A DNA stretch of 64,000 nucleotides from Rhizobium leguminosarum bv. trifolii WSM1325 (GTDB lineage Bacteria; Pseudomonadota; Alphaproteobacteria; Rhizobiales; Rhizobiaceae). Shown here piece by piece: positions 23,707 to 33,271 of the stretch (its first letter is position 1; each line of letters opens with the position of its first letter). The DNA is taken from positions 124,001-188,000 of the forward strand of contig CP001624.1 of assembly GCA_000023185.1 (NCBI GenBank). The letters are read 5' to 3'. The notes beneath the pieces are model-generated. The model saw nothing but the letters and a program-made list of their open reading frames with translations, made no database searches and was not told where the DNA came from. The position numbers and the translations under genes were made by a program.

Positions 23707-25866
23707 ATGCGCGGGCAGACCAGGGGTCTCAATTTCAAGGTAATTCTATTGGCAGGAGTGGCGATCGCCGGCCTGATCGCGGGCTCCGCCGCGGCGCAGG
23801 AAGCGAATTCGACTGAGCTCGCGCCGATCGTCATCCAGGGCGGCGGCGACACCGCCACCAGTCCGGTCAAGGGCTATGTCGCCAAGAACTCCTCCGCCGG
23901 CTCGAAGAGCGACACTCCGCTCAACGAAATCCCGCAATCCGTCTCCGTCATCGGCACCCGTGAAATGGACGATCGCGGCATTACCAACAAGATCGACGAG
24001 GCGCTGCTTTATACGCCCGGCGTCACCTCGCAGCCCTTTGGCAACGACGGCGATACCGACTGGTTCTATATCCGCGGCTTCGACGCGACGCAGACCGGCG
24101 TCTACTTCGATAATCTGACGCTGTTCAGCTATGGCTTCGGCGGCTTCCAGCTCGATCCCTTCATGCTGGAGCGCGTCGAGGTGCTGAAGGGTCCGGCCTC
24201 CGTGCTATACGGCGGAGCAAACCCCGGCGGCATCGTCAATCTCGTCCGCAAGCGCCCGCTCGACGAGCCGCTGTTCTATACCGAGATCGGCATCAACAGC
24301 AACGGCAACGCCTTCACCGGCTTCGATGTCTCCGACAAGGTCGGCTCCAGCGGAACGATGAGCTACCGCATCACCGGCAAGGTTGCCGGCGGCGACAATT
24401 ATTCGGATTTTTCCGAGGATCTGCGCGGCTTCATCATGCCGCAGCTCACCATTTCGCCGGATGACAGCACGAGCCTGACGGTCTGGGGTTACCTCGCCGG
24501 GCTCGACCAGGTGCATACCGGCAACGGCTTCTTCCCTTATGTCGGCACTGTCGAGGATGCGCCTTTCGGCAAGATCGACCGCGACGCCTTCTATGGCGAG
24601 CCCGACATCGACAACGGCAGCTATGTGCAGAAGATGATCGGCTACGAATTCGAGCATGAATTCGACAATGGCATCAAGTTCTCGCAAAATGCGCGCTACG
24701 GCCATCTCGACAAGCATGAGATCGGCCCCTACCTGAACGGCTGGGTCGGCGGCGTGCCGACGGGTCCGGACTACCAGCTGGCGCGCATCGGCTTCGAAGG
24801 CCGCTCGGGGGTCGATAGCGTCTCGATCGACAACCGGCTCGAAGGCGAGACCGAAATCGGCGGCGCCACGCATAATCTTCTCGTCGGGCTCGACTACACC
24901 TATTACCGCCTCGAAAATTGGCAGGCCTGCTGCGGCTCCAATTCGATCAGCGCGACCGATCCCACCTATGGCACGACACAGGGCGCCAATTTCGTCTATG
25001 CGGACGGCGTCGTCACCAAGAACCAGATCGGCGTCTACGCCCAGGATCGGATCCATTTCGGCGATGGCTGGCTGCTGACGCTCAACGGCCGCTACGACTA
25101 TGTCGATATCGACCAGGACGCCGTAATCGGCACGACCTACAGCACCAACGACAGCGCGCTCAGCGGCCGCATCGGCCTTGCCTATGAGTTCGACAACGGC
25201 CTGACGCCCTATGTCAGTGCTGCGACTTTCTTCAACCCGCTCGTCGGCACCGGTGTTTCCGGCGCCTTGAAGCCGGAAGAGGGCGAGCAGTTCGAAGGCG
25301 GCATCAAGTATGAGCCGGCCTTCATCGACGGTTCGCTGACCGCCTCGGTCTTCCACATCACCAAGCGCAACAACACGGTGACCAATCCCTTGACCTTCGC
25401 CCAGAGCCAGCTCGGCGAGGTGGTTTCGCGCGGCGCCGAACTCGAAGGCAAGGTCAATATCAACGAGAACTGGAAGCTTCTCGCATCGCTTGCCTATACC
25501 GACATGGAGGTGATGGAGAACGACGCCAATCCGGCGCTGGTCGGCAATTCACCCTATATCGTCCCGAAGGTGACCGCCTCTCTCTGGGTCGACTACACGC
25601 TGACGACAGGGGCTTTCGAGGGCATGAGCCTTGGTGCCGGCGTCCGCCATCAGGGCTGGTCCTGGGCCGATGAGGCCAATACCGAGAAGGTGCCGGCCGC
25701 CACCCTCGTCGACGCTGCGATCCGATATGAGAAGGAAAACTGGGGCGCCTCGCTCAACGTCGCGAACCTCTTCGACAAGGAATATGTCAAGGGTTGCGGC
25801 GGGCTGACCGTCTGCGGTTACGGCGATGCCCGCACCATCACCTTCAAGCTCAGCAGGAAGTGGTAA
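23707..25866 (+). CDS. TonB-dependent ferric-siderophore receptor (FhuA family)
   Basis: A 719-residue outer-membrane receptor. The signal peptide covers about residues 1-31 (ILLAGVAIAGLIAGSAAAQ). A plug domain follows, with IPQSVSVIGTREMDDRG, WFYIRGFDATQTGVYFDNL and VEVLKGPASVLYGGANPGGIVNLVRKRP. The beta-barrel ends in ITFKLSRKW with a terminal aromatic. The plug pattern is that of hydroxamate-siderophore receptors such as FhuA/FcuA. First of a five-gene uptake operon whose ATPase, binding protein and permease follow directly. Confidence 0.92.
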   Translation: MRGQTRGLNFKVILLAGVAIAGLIAGSAAAQEANSTELAPIVIQGGGDTATSPVKGYVAKNSSAGSKSDTPLNEIPQSVSVIGTREMDDRGITNKIDEALLYTPGVTSQPFGNDGDTDWFYIRGFDATQTGVYFDNLTLFSYGFGGFQLDPFMLERVEVLKGPASVLYGGANPGGIVNLVRKRPLDEPLFYTEIGINSNGNAFTGFDVSDKVGSSGTMSYRITGKVAGGDNYSDFSEDLRGFIMPQLTISPDDSTSLTVWGYLAGLDQVHTGNGFFPYVGTVEDAPFGKIDRDAFYGEPDIDNGSYVQKMIGYEFEHEFDNGIKFSQNARYGHLDKHEIGPYLNGWVGGVPTGPDYQLARIGFEGRSGVDSVSIDNRLEGETEIGGATHNLLVGLDYTYYRLENWQACCGSNSISATDPTYGTTQGANFVYADGVVTKNQIGVYAQDRIHFGDGWLLTLNGRYDYVDIDQDAVIGTTYSTNDSALSGRIGLAYEFDNGLTPYVSAATFFNPLVGTGVSGALKPEEGEQFEGGIKYEPAFIDGSLTASVFHITKRNNTVTNPLTFAQSQLGEVVSRGAELEGKVNINENWKLLASLAYTDMEVMENDANPALVGNSPYIVPKVTASLWVDYTLTTGAFEGMSLGAGVRHQGWSWADEANTEKVPAATLVDAAIRYEKENWGASLNVANLFDKEYVKGCGGLTVCGYGDARTITFKLSRKW

Positions 25867-25959
25867 GTTGACAATCTGAGTTTAGTTTTGCAGGAACCTG
25901 TGGGGAAAGGGAGGGCCTGCCCTCCCGAACCCGTTGCAGCGCCGAACCTGGAGCAGACC

Positions 25960-26739
25960 ATGCCTTCGCCTTTCCTTGCCCTGTCGGCGATAGATTATGC
26001 CATCGGGCCGAAATCCATCCTGTCCGGCATCGACCTGACGCTTGAGCGCGGCCGCATTTACGGACTGGTGGGGCCGAACGGTTCCGGCAAGAGCACGCTT
26101 TTGAAGATCATCGCCCGCCAGGTCGCGCCGAAGTCCGGCGCCATCTCCTTCGACGGCAAGCCGGCGGGTGACTGGGGCAGCCGGGCCTTTGCCCGGCACG
26201 TCGCCTACATGCCGCAATTCACGCCGGCGACCGACGGGATGACCGTGCGGGAACTCGTGGCGCTCGGCCGTTTTCCCTGGCACGGCACGCTTGGCCGCTT
26301 CACCGCGACGGATCGCAACATGGTCGAGGAGGCGATCGTCCGCACCGAGCTCGAGGATTTTGCCGATCGTCTCGTCGCCAGCATGTCCGGCGGCGAACGC
26401 CAGCGCGCCTGGATCGCCATGATGCTCGCCCAGGACGCCCGCTGCCTGCTGCTCGACGAGCCGACGTCGGCGCTCGACCTCGCCCATCAGGCCAGCGTTC
26501 TCTCGCTAGTCATGGAACTCAGCCATGAACGCGGGCTGACCGTCATCATCGTGCTGCACGATATCAACCTCGCCGCGCGCTATTGCGACGCGATCATCGC
26601 GCTCAAACGCGGCCGGATCACTGCCGAGGGCACGCCCTGCGAAATCATGCAGGCCGACACGCTGCAGTCGATCTTCGGTGTCGGCATGGGCGTCTTCCCG
26701 CATCCGGTTCGAAACGAGCCGGTCAGCTATCTGTTGTAG
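25960..26739 (+). CDS. siderophore ABC transporter ATP-binding protein (FhuC-like)
   Basis: A 259-residue ATPase of the iron/B12 importer family. Walker A GPNGSGKST lies near residue 39, the signature is MSGGERQR, Walker B is CLLLDEPTSAL and the switch histidine is in VLHDINLA. The ATG at 25960 begins the conserved family N terminus; the frame is open to a TTG at 25888. It powers the double-length permease encoded two genes on. Confidence 0.92.
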   Translation: MPSPFLALSAIDYAIGPKSILSGIDLTLERGRIYGLVGPNGSGKSTLLKIIARQVAPKSGAISFDGKPAGDWGSRAFARHVAYMPQFTPATDGMTVRELVALGRFPWHGTLGRFTATDRNMVEEAIVRTELEDFADRLVASMSGGERQRAWIAMMLAQDARCLLLDEPTSALDLAHQASVLSLVMELSHERGLTVIIVLHDINLAARYCDAIIALKRGRITAEGTPCEIMQADTLQSIFGVGMGVFPHPVRNEPVSYLL

Positions 26740-26742
26740 ACC

Positions 26743-27618
26743 ATGGCTTTTTTCTCCCGCAGGCAGTTTCTGGCCGGTGCGGCGGCCTTGCTCTCCGCCC
26801 CCGCGCGTTTGCGGGCGGCGGAGGGCTTGCGCGTTGCGACACTCGATTGGGCGCTGCTTGAAACGCTGCTGGCAATCGGCGCGAATGTCGTTGCGGCGAC
26901 GGAACTGCGGCAATTCCGCGAGGTGGCGGTCACGCCTGACGTGCCGGCCACGACTGCCGATCTTGGCCTGCGCGGCACGCCGAATTTCGAGGTGCTGCGG
27001 TTTGTACGGCCGGACCTGATCTTCAACTCGAACTTCTATGCCTGGGCAGACCAACGCATGCGCGGAGTCGCGCCTGTGGAAAGCCATGCGATCTACAAAC
27101 CCGGCGAAAGCCCCTTTTCGCTTGCCGAACAGGCCACACTTGCAATCGGCGAGCGCCTGCAGCTTGCCACCGCCAGACAGTTGACCGAAGAGCTTGCAGC
27201 CAGGCTCGATCACCACCGGGCCCTCCTTGCCGCCGGTGACGGGCGTCCGGTGATCCCGATCAATCTCGGCGATGCCAGGCATTTCCGCGTCTTCGGCTCC
27301 GACAGCATGTTCGGCGAGGTGCTGAAACGCGTCGGCCTCACCAATGCCTGGCAGGCTCAGACCAGCTACTCGGCCGCCGCTCCCGTCGGCATTGAGATAT
27401 TGGCATCGATGCCCGACGCCTGGATCGTGATGATCCCGCCACACCCGGCCGATGCGCTCGCCACGCTGGCGACCAGCAGCTTCTGGAATGCGTTGCCGGC
27501 CGTGCGCGAAAAACGCGTGCTGATGCTCGGTTCGATCAATCCCTATGGCGCACTGCCGGCGGCCGGCCGCTTTGCCGATCTTCTGGCGGAGGGGCTTCAA
27601 CATGCATGGAATGGTTAG
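26743..27618 (+). CDS. Tat-exported ferric-siderophore binding protein (FhuD-like)
   Basis: A 291-residue periplasmic binding protein. The N terminus MAFFSRRQFLAGAAALL is a twin-arginine signal (SRRQFLA), as in many FhuD homologues. The class III two-lobe fold shows LRVATLDWALLETLLAIGA, RPDLIFNSNFYAWADQ and LKRVGLTNAWQ. It starts 3 bases after the ATPase stop and its 3' end overlaps the permease start by 17 bases. Confidence 0.9.
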   Translation: MAFFSRRQFLAGAAALLSAPARLRAAEGLRVATLDWALLETLLAIGANVVAATELRQFREVAVTPDVPATTADLGLRGTPNFEVLRFVRPDLIFNSNFYAWADQRMRGVAPVESHAIYKPGESPFSLAEQATLAIGERLQLATARQLTEELAARLDHHRALLAAGDGRPVIPINLGDARHFRVFGSDSMFGEVLKRVGLTNAWQAQTSYSAAAPVGIEILASMPDAWIVMIPPHPADALATLATSSFWNALPAVREKRVLMLGSINPYGALPAAGRFADLLAEGLQHAWNG

Positions 27619-29599
27619 CCGCGCCAAGCCCGCAGGAAGCGCGGGCACACCCGTCTTGGCGATATTACTGCCCGTACTCTGCATCACTGCCTTCGCACTC
27701 CTCATCGTAACGCGTCCTGAGGTTCCGAAGGGCGATGCCGATGCAGCCATGCTGAACAGCGTGCTGCTCTGGAACAGCATCATGCCCCGCGCCATGCTGG
27801 CACTGATTGCAGGCGCAGCACTCGGCCTTTCCGGCACATTGTTGCAGCGTGTCCTGCGCAATCCGATCGCCGATGCCTCCACGCTCGGCATCGCCTCCGG
27901 GGCGGAACTGGCAATGACCGCGGCCATGGGCTTCTCGCCCCTGCTCATCGGATTTTCGCGCGAGATGTCCGCCTTCGGCGGCGGACTCGCGGCCGTCGCC
28001 ATCGTGCTGGCTTTGAGCTGGCGGCGCGGGCTCGATCCGGTGACCGTGGCACTCTCCGGCCTGATCGTCAGCCTGATCGCCTCGGCCCTTAGCGTCACGC
28101 TGATCCTTTCGCGCGGCGAATATGCCATGTCGATCTATATCTGGGGCGCCGGTTCGCTCAGTCAGCAGGATTGGAACGGCGCGCTCTCGCTCGGGCCCCG
28201 GCTTATCCTCGGCTTTGCCGCCGCTCTTCTCCTGGTGCGGCCGCTCCGCATCCTTGCCCTCGACGACAGCGGCGCCAGGAGCCTCGGCCTTGCCCTGCAT
28301 TCGACCCGCCTGGCGATCATCGCACTCGCCGTCTGGCTTGCCGCCTCGGTGATATCAGAGGTCGGCGTCATCGGTTTCGTCGGGCTCGCAGCTCCCGCGA
28401 TCGCAAGGCTTGCCGGCGCACGCAGCACCGGCAAACTGATGCTGACCGCACCGCTGATTGGCGCCGGCCTGCTCTTCCTGACCGATTGCCTCACCCAGAT
28501 CCTCGGCCCCGGCTTTACCGATCTTGCGCCGACAGGAGCCGCAACCGCCCTGCTCGGCGGTCCCTTATTGCTTTGCCTGATGCCGCGCGTGCATTCCGTT
28601 TCGGCCGTTGCCACCCAGTCGACCGCAGCGCTGAACAGGCTCGCTAAGCCGCTTCTGGCCCTTGGCGCGCTTTTTACTGCCCTCGCCCTGATCTTCGCCG
28701 TCGTCCTCACCCTCGGCCCTGCCGAGGACGGCTGGCATGTCGCGACCGGCTCGCTCTTGACTGATCTCCTGCCCTTCCGACTGCCGCGAACGATCGTGGC
28801 GGCCGGGGCTGGCGCCATGCTGGCAGCAGCCGGCTTCATCATGCAGCGCGTCACCGGCAATCCGATCGCCAGCCCCGAGGTCCTGGGCGTCAGCAGCGGA
28901 GCCGGTGCAGGTCTGACCGTGGCGCTCTTCCTCTTCGGCTTCCCCTCGCCCATCATCATGCTGCTTGCCATGGCGCTCGGCGCGCTGGCAGCCTTCCTTG
29001 CAATGATCGCCATAGCAGCCCGCGCCCAATTCTCGCCGGAACGCATGCTGCTTGCCGGCGTCGGCATCGGCTCCTTCGCCATGGCGATCGTGACCATGGT
29101 GCTCGCAAAGGGCGATATGCGCGGCTATATCCTGCTGACATGGCTTTCCGGCTCGACCAACCGCGCCGGCGCCTTCGAAGCCTGGACGGCCATCATCTCG
29201 CTCGTCGTGCTGACGGCGCCCTTGCCCTTCCTCAGCCGCTGGCTGGCGATCCTGCCGCTTGGCGCCGGCCCCAGCCGCGCTGCCGGCCTTCATGTCGGGG
29301 CAAGCCGACTGGCGCTTGCCATCCTCGCCGCGCTGATGACGGCGATCGCCTCATTCCTTGTCGGGCCGCTCAGCCTCACCGGCCTGATTGCGCCGCATCT
29401 TGCCCGCCTTGCCGGCTTCCGCGCCCCGGGCCACCAGCTGACGGCGAGCCTTCTCCTCGGCGCCGGCGTGCTGATGGCGGCGGACTGGCTGTCGCGCATC
29501 GTCATCTACCCCTACCAGGTGCCGGTCGGCCTCTTCGCCGCCCTGATCGGCGGCCCCTATCTCATCTGGCTGCTTTCGCGAAAGGAGGTTCAGCAATGA
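27602..29599 (+). CDS. double-length siderophore ABC permease (FhuB-like)
   Basis: A 665-residue inner-membrane permease consisting of two homologous FecCD halves (about 1-330 and 335-665), as in FhuB. The repeated feature is LSGTLLQRVLRNPIADASTLG in half one and AAGFIMQRVTGNPIASPEVLG in half two, each followed by a glycine-rich ATPase-contact loop. About 18-20 hydrophobic segments. The start at 27602 follows GGAGGGG; the longer frame from 27545 would lie inside the binding-protein gene. Confidence 0.92.
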   Translation: MHGMVSRAKPAGSAGTPVLAILLPVLCITAFALLIVTRPEVPKGDADAAMLNSVLLWNSIMPRAMLALIAGAALGLSGTLLQRVLRNPIADASTLGIASGAELAMTAAMGFSPLLIGFSREMSAFGGGLAAVAIVLALSWRRGLDPVTVALSGLIVSLIASALSVTLILSRGEYAMSIYIWGAGSLSQQDWNGALSLGPRLILGFAAALLLVRPLRILALDDSGARSLGLALHSTRLAIIALAVWLAASVISEVGVIGFVGLAAPAIARLAGARSTGKLMLTAPLIGAGLLFLTDCLTQILGPGFTDLAPTGAATALLGGPLLLCLMPRVHSVSAVATQSTAALNRLAKPLLALGALFTALALIFAVVLTLGPAEDGWHVATGSLLTDLLPFRLPRTIVAAGAGAMLAAAGFIMQRVTGNPIASPEVLGVSSGAGAGLTVALFLFGFPSPIIMLLAMALGALAAFLAMIAIAARAQFSPERMLLAGVGIGSFAMAIVTMVLAKGDMRGYILLTWLSGSTNRAGAFEAWTAIISLVVLTAPLPFLSRWLAILPLGAGPSRAAGLHVGASRLALAILAALMTAIASFLVGPLSLTGLIAPHLARLAGFRAPGHQLTASLLLGAGVLMAADWLSRIVIYPYQVPVGLFAALIGGPYLIWLLSRKEVQQ

Positions 29600-30645
29600 T
29601 GGCTGAACGATTTACAGTTTCCGGCATCGCGATCACCGCCGATCCCGGCAGAATGCTCGACGAGATCTGCACACATTTCGTCGAGCACGGCACCGTCACC
29701 CGAAACGGCGACGCCGTGACAGTCGAGACGATGATCGGCAAGGCCGATATAAGTCGAGACGGCCAGGCACTCGCGATCGAGCTCTCCTGCCGGAGTGCGC
29801 GAGCGCTGCAGAATGTGCGGGCCATCCTTGCCGAACACCTGTTCGACTTTGCCGGCGAGGCGACGCTGGAGCTCACCTGGTCCGATGCTCCAAAGGCGGA
29901 CCGCCTGCCCGATCTGCGCGAAATCCGCGTCATCGGCGCCAAAAACATCACCCCGCATATGCGCCGGGTTACCGTCGCCTGCGACGACACTAGGCATTTT
30001 GCCGATGGCGGTCTGCATTTTCGCCTGCTCATTCCGCCGAAGGGGCGCCCACCCGTGTGGCCGCAATTGCGCCCCGATGGCCGCATCCACTGGGCGAGCG
30101 GCGAAGACGCACTGACCGTGCGCATCTATACGATCCGCAGCGTCGATGTGGAGCGGGGCGAGATGGAGATCGATTTCGTCCTGCATGAGGGCGACAACAT
30201 GCCCGGCGCCGAATGGGCGATCAACGCCAAGCCGGGCGACATCGCCGGCGCCCTCGGGCCGGGCGGCGGCGGAGTTTCCGACGCAACGTCGATCATCCTT
30301 GCCGGTGACGAGACGGCGCTGCCCGCCATCTCCCGCATCGCCGCCGAGATCCCCGAGGGAAGGCGGCTCACGATCTTCCTCGAAGTCGACAGCGCGGCGG
30401 AAGAACAGCCGTTACCCTCGGCAGGCATTCTCGATGTCACCTGGATGCATCGAAACGGCAAACCGGCCGGCACGCTTGATATGATCGAGAAATCAATCAA
30501 GAACGCGCTCAGCGATGCGGATGCCGACACCTTCGTATGGGCCGGCTGCGAAAGGGCGGAAGCCAAGCGCATTCGCGACTTCCTGAAGACCGAGCGCGGC
30601 CACGACCGCCAGAGGATGAGCATCGGCGCCTATTGGGAGCGCTGA
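29596..30645 (+). CDS. siderophore-interacting protein with N-terminal DUF2218 domain
   Basis: A 349-residue flavin-dependent ferric-siderophore reductase. Residues ~1-95 form a DUF2218 domain (ERFTVSGIAITADPGRMLDE, then LTW). The FAD-binding ferredoxin-reductase-like part follows (HMRRVTVACDD, VRIYTIRS), and the SIP tail has FVWAGCERAEAKRIRDFL. It releases iron from the imported siderophore in the cytoplasm. AAAGGAGG precedes the ATG at 29596, which overlaps the permease stop. Last gene of the iron operon. Confidence 0.9.
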   Translation: MMAERFTVSGIAITADPGRMLDEICTHFVEHGTVTRNGDAVTVETMIGKADISRDGQALAIELSCRSARALQNVRAILAEHLFDFAGEATLELTWSDAPKADRLPDLREIRVIGAKNITPHMRRVTVACDDTRHFADGGLHFRLLIPPKGRPPVWPQLRPDGRIHWASGEDALTVRIYTIRSVDVERGEMEIDFVLHEGDNMPGAEWAINAKPGDIAGALGPGGGGVSDATSIILAGDETALPAISRIAAEIPEGRRLTIFLEVDSAAEEQPLPSAGILDVTWMHRNGKPAGTLDMIEKSIKNALSDADADTFVWAGCERAEAKRIRDFLKTERGHDRQRMSIGAYWER

Positions 30646-30652
30646 TCAGCTC

Positions 30653-31534
30653 TTACGCCTTCTCGCGGAACATCTCGATGATGGCGGAAAAGTCCCTTCC
30701 GCCATGTCCTAGCTTGTCGAAGAGCGCATAAAGCTGCGCTGCTTCCGCGCCGAGTGGCGTGGAGGCGCCGCTTGTCAGCGCCGCTTCCTGGGAGAGCCTG
30801 AGATCCTTCAGCATCAGAGCCGCGGCAAAACCCGGCTTGTAGTCATTGTTCGCCGGCGAGGTCGGCACCGGTCCGGGCACCGGACAATAGGTATTGATCG
30901 ACCAGCACTGGCCCGACGAGGTCGAGGCGACGTCGAACAGCGCCTGATGCGAGAGACCAAGTTTCTCGGCGAGCACGAAGGCCTCGCAGACGCCCACCAT
31001 CGAAATGCCCAATATCATGTTGTTGCAGATCTTCGCCGCCTGGCCGGCGCCGGCCTCGCCGCAATGGACGATCTTCTTTCCCATCGCCTCCAGGATCGGC
31101 TTCGCCCTGGCGAAGGCGTCTTCCGTGCCGCCGGCCATGAAGGTCAGCGTGCCCGCGGTCGCCCCGCCCGTGCCGCCGGAGACCGGGGCGTCGAGCGACA
31201 GGCAGCTTGCGGCCTTGGCCATCTCATGCGCCTTGCGGCTGCTGTCGACATCGATGGTCGAGCAATCGATGACCAGCATCCCTTGCGCGGCGGACTGCAG
31301 GATATCGGTCCAGGCGGTCAGCACGTGTTTGCCCTGCGGCAGCATGGTGATGATGATCTCCGCGTCCTTGACCGCCTGGCTGGCATGGCTTGCCGGCTTG
31401 ACGCCGCTCTCCTCGGCCGCCTTCAGCACCGAAGCCGCGAGATCGAAACCGAGCACCTCGTGACCTGATTTGACCAGATTGGCCGCCATCGGCCCACCCA
31501 TGTTGCCAAGCCCGATGAATGCGATCCTTGCCAT
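30653..31534 (-). CDS. mmsB: 3-hydroxyisobutyrate dehydrogenase-like enzyme
   Basis: A 293-residue beta-hydroxyacid dehydrogenase. It has the NAD-binding IAFIGLGNMGGPMA at residues 4-17, the substrate motif DAPVSGGTGGATAGTL, the catalytic lysine in GAGQAAKICNNM and the tail NNDYKPGFAAALMLKDLRL. It oxidises 3-hydroxyisobutyrate to methylmalonate semialdehyde in valine breakdown, or a close analogue. Last gene of the Liv-type operon, 9 bases after the GMC oxidoreductase gene. The symbol is by family resemblance; the true substrate may differ. Confidence 0.85.
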   Translation of the reverse strand: MARIAFIGLGNMGGPMAANLVKSGHEVLGFDLAASVLKAAEESGVKPASHASQAVKDAEIIITMLPQGKHVLTAWTDILQSAAQGMLVIDCSTIDVDSSRKAHEMAKAASCLSLDAPVSGGTGGATAGTLTFMAGGTEDAFARAKPILEAMGKKIVHCGEAGAGQAAKICNNMILGISMVGVCEAFVLAEKLGLSHQALFDVASTSSGQCWSINTYCPVPGPVPTSPANNDYKPGFAAALMLKDLRLSQEAALTSGASTPLGAEAAQLYALFDKLGHGGRDFSAIIEMFREKA

Positions 31535-31543
31535 GCTCTTCTC

Positions 31544-33139
31544 CTATCGATTGTCTTCGAGGATCATTGCTGCCGCCTTTTCGGCGATCATGATCGTCGG
31601 CGAATTGGTGTTGCCCGAGGTGATCGACGGCATCACCGAGGCGTCGGCGATCCTCAGCTTGCCGAGCGCCCGGAATCTCAGCCTAGCATCGACGACGCTG
31701 TCCCTGTCGGCGCCCATGCGGCAGGTGCCGACGGGATGGAAGATCGTCGTGCCGATCTCGCCCGCCGCCCGCTCCAGATCGGCCTCCGTCTGATAGGCGG
31801 GGCCCGGCTTGAATTCCTCCGGCCTGAAGCGGGCAAATGAAGGCTGCGCGACGATCCTGCGGGTCAACCGTATTGAACGGACAGCTATGTCACGATCGCG
31901 CTGCGTCGAGAGGTATTTCGGGCTGATCGTCGGCTGGGCGGCAAAATCCGGGCTGGACAGGTGCACCGAACCCCGGCTTTCCGGCCTCAGATTGCAGACA
32001 CTCGCGGTGATTGCCGGGAAAGGATGGACGGGATCGCCGAACTTCTCCAGCGAGACCGGCTGCACATGATATTGCAGGTCGGGCGTTTCCCGGTCCGGGC
32101 CTGATCGGGTGAAGATGCCAAGCTGGCTCGGTGCCATCGCCATCGGCCCTGAGCGGCGGACGAGATATTCGAGCCCGATCGCCGCCTTGCCGATCAGCTT
32201 CGTCGCCTTCTCGTTCAGCGTCGGAACGCCTGTCACCTTGTAGGCCAGACGCAGTTGCAGATGGTCCTGCAGGTTCTCACCGACACCCTTGACCTCGGTG
32301 ACGACATCGACGCCAGCACGCTGGAGAACCTCCCCCCTGCCGATGCCCGACAGTTCCAGGATATGCGGCGAGCCGATCGAACCGGCCGAAAGGACGGTTT
32401 CTCTCGCTGCATAGGCGCGTTTCGCCACGCCACGATGCTGGAACTCGACGCCGGCAACGGCGCCTTCCTCCACCAGCAGCCGCCGGACCTGCGCCTTGGT
32501 CAGGACGGTCAGGTTGGAGCGCCTCATTACCGGGCGCAGGAAGGCCTTCGAGGTATTCCAGCGAATGCCGGAGCGCTGGTTGACGTCGAAATAACCCGAG
32601 CCTTCGTTGCTGCCGCGGTTGAAATCCGCGGTCTCCGGAATGCCCGCTTCCCTGGCCGCCTGCTGAAAGGCATCGAGCACGGCCCAGCGCACACGCGCCT
32701 TCTCGATGCGCCACTCGCCGCCGGCACCATGCATCTCGTCTTCGCCGCGATAAAAATCCTCGGACTTGCGGAAGAAGGGCAAAACATCGTCCCAACCCCA
32801 GCCGCTGCAGCCCATCTGCCGCCAGAGGTCGTAATCGCGCGCCTGGCCGCGCATGTAGATCATGCCGTTGATCGACGAACAGCCGCCGAGAACCTTGCCG
32901 CGCGGATAGCTCAGCGCCCGACCGTTCAGTCCCGCTTCCGGCGCCGTGGTGAAGCACCAGTCGGTACGCGGATTGTTGATGCAATAGAGATAACCGACCG
33001 GAATATGGATCCAGTGATAGTTGTCGCTGCCACCGGCTTCGAGCAGCAGCACCCGGCTCCGACCATCGGCAGACAGTCGGTTGGCGAGCACGCAGCCGGC
33101 GCTGCCTGCCCCGACGATGATGTAGTCGTAACGATCCAT
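31544..33139 (-). CDS. GMC family FAD-dependent alcohol dehydrogenase
   Basis: A 531-residue GMC oxidoreductase. The FAD motif is [20 protein letters not shown] near residue 4, followed by [33 protein letters not shown] (GMC signature 2) and the catalytic His in [10 protein letters not shown]. It resembles choline dehydrogenase and alkanol or polyethylene-glycol dehydrogenases; BetA identity is not claimed. The ATG at 33139 is used since the frame upstream covers a palindromic spacer. Located between the transporter genes and the hydroxyacid dehydrogenase gene, suggesting stepwise oxidation of an imported hydroxylated substrate. Confidence 0.85.
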   Translation of the reverse strand: MDRYDYIIVGAGSAGCVLANRLSADGRSRVLLLEAGGSDNYHWIHIPVGYLYCINNPRTDWCFTTAPEAGLNGRALSYPRGKVLGGCSSINGMIYMRGQARDYDLWRQMGCSGWGWDDVLPFFRKSEDFYRGEDEMHGAGGEWRIEKARVRWAVLDAFQQAAREAGIPETADFNRGSNEGSGYFDVNQRSGIRWNTSKAFLRPVMRRSNLTVLTKAQVRRLLVEEGAVAGVEFQHRGVAKRAYAARETVLSAGSIGSPHILELSGIGRGEVLQRAGVDVVTEVKGVGENLQDHLQLRLAYKVTGVPTLNEKATKLIGKAAIGLEYLVRRSGPMAMAPSQLGIFTRSGPDRETPDLQYHVQPVSLEKFGDPVHPFPAITASVCNLRPESRGSVHLSSPDFAAQPTISPKYLSTQRDRDIAVRSIRLTRRIVAQPSFARFRPEEFKPGPAYQTEADLERAAGEIGTTIFHPVGTCRMGADRDSVVDARLRFRALGKLRIADASVMPSITSGNTNSPTIMIAEKAAAMILEDNR

Positions 33140-33170
33140 GCCCCGACGAGACTCCAGATGCTTGCCGCTT

Positions 33171-33256
33171 CCCTCTCCCCGCAGCACGGGGAGAGGGAGA
33201 GTCGCAGCGCCGCCGCCCGTCTCTTTTCCCGGGAAAAGTAATTCTTTCCGGAAAGA
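33171..33256. repeat. three consecutive perfect palindromes
   Basis: CCCTCTCCCCG (33171-33181) with its complement at 33187-33197 around a 5-base loop, CTTTTCCCGGGAAAAG (33223-33238) and TCTTTCCGGAAAGA (33243-33256). They fill the gap between livM and the GMC gene inside one apparent operon. Any of them could form a hairpin that ends, slows or processes the transcript. Confidence 0.75.
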
Positions 33257-33271
33257 GAGAGGTCCGCCCGT

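Noticed and set aside
29140..29595. A longer N terminus for the siderophore-interacting protein
   Set aside because: The extension lies inside the permease gene; AAAGGAGG clearly marks the ATG at 29596.
31544..33139. Choline dehydrogenase (betA), given betC at the window start
   Set aside because: The gene is 30 kb away in a Liv-type operon, and GMC family members with this pattern act on many alcohols.
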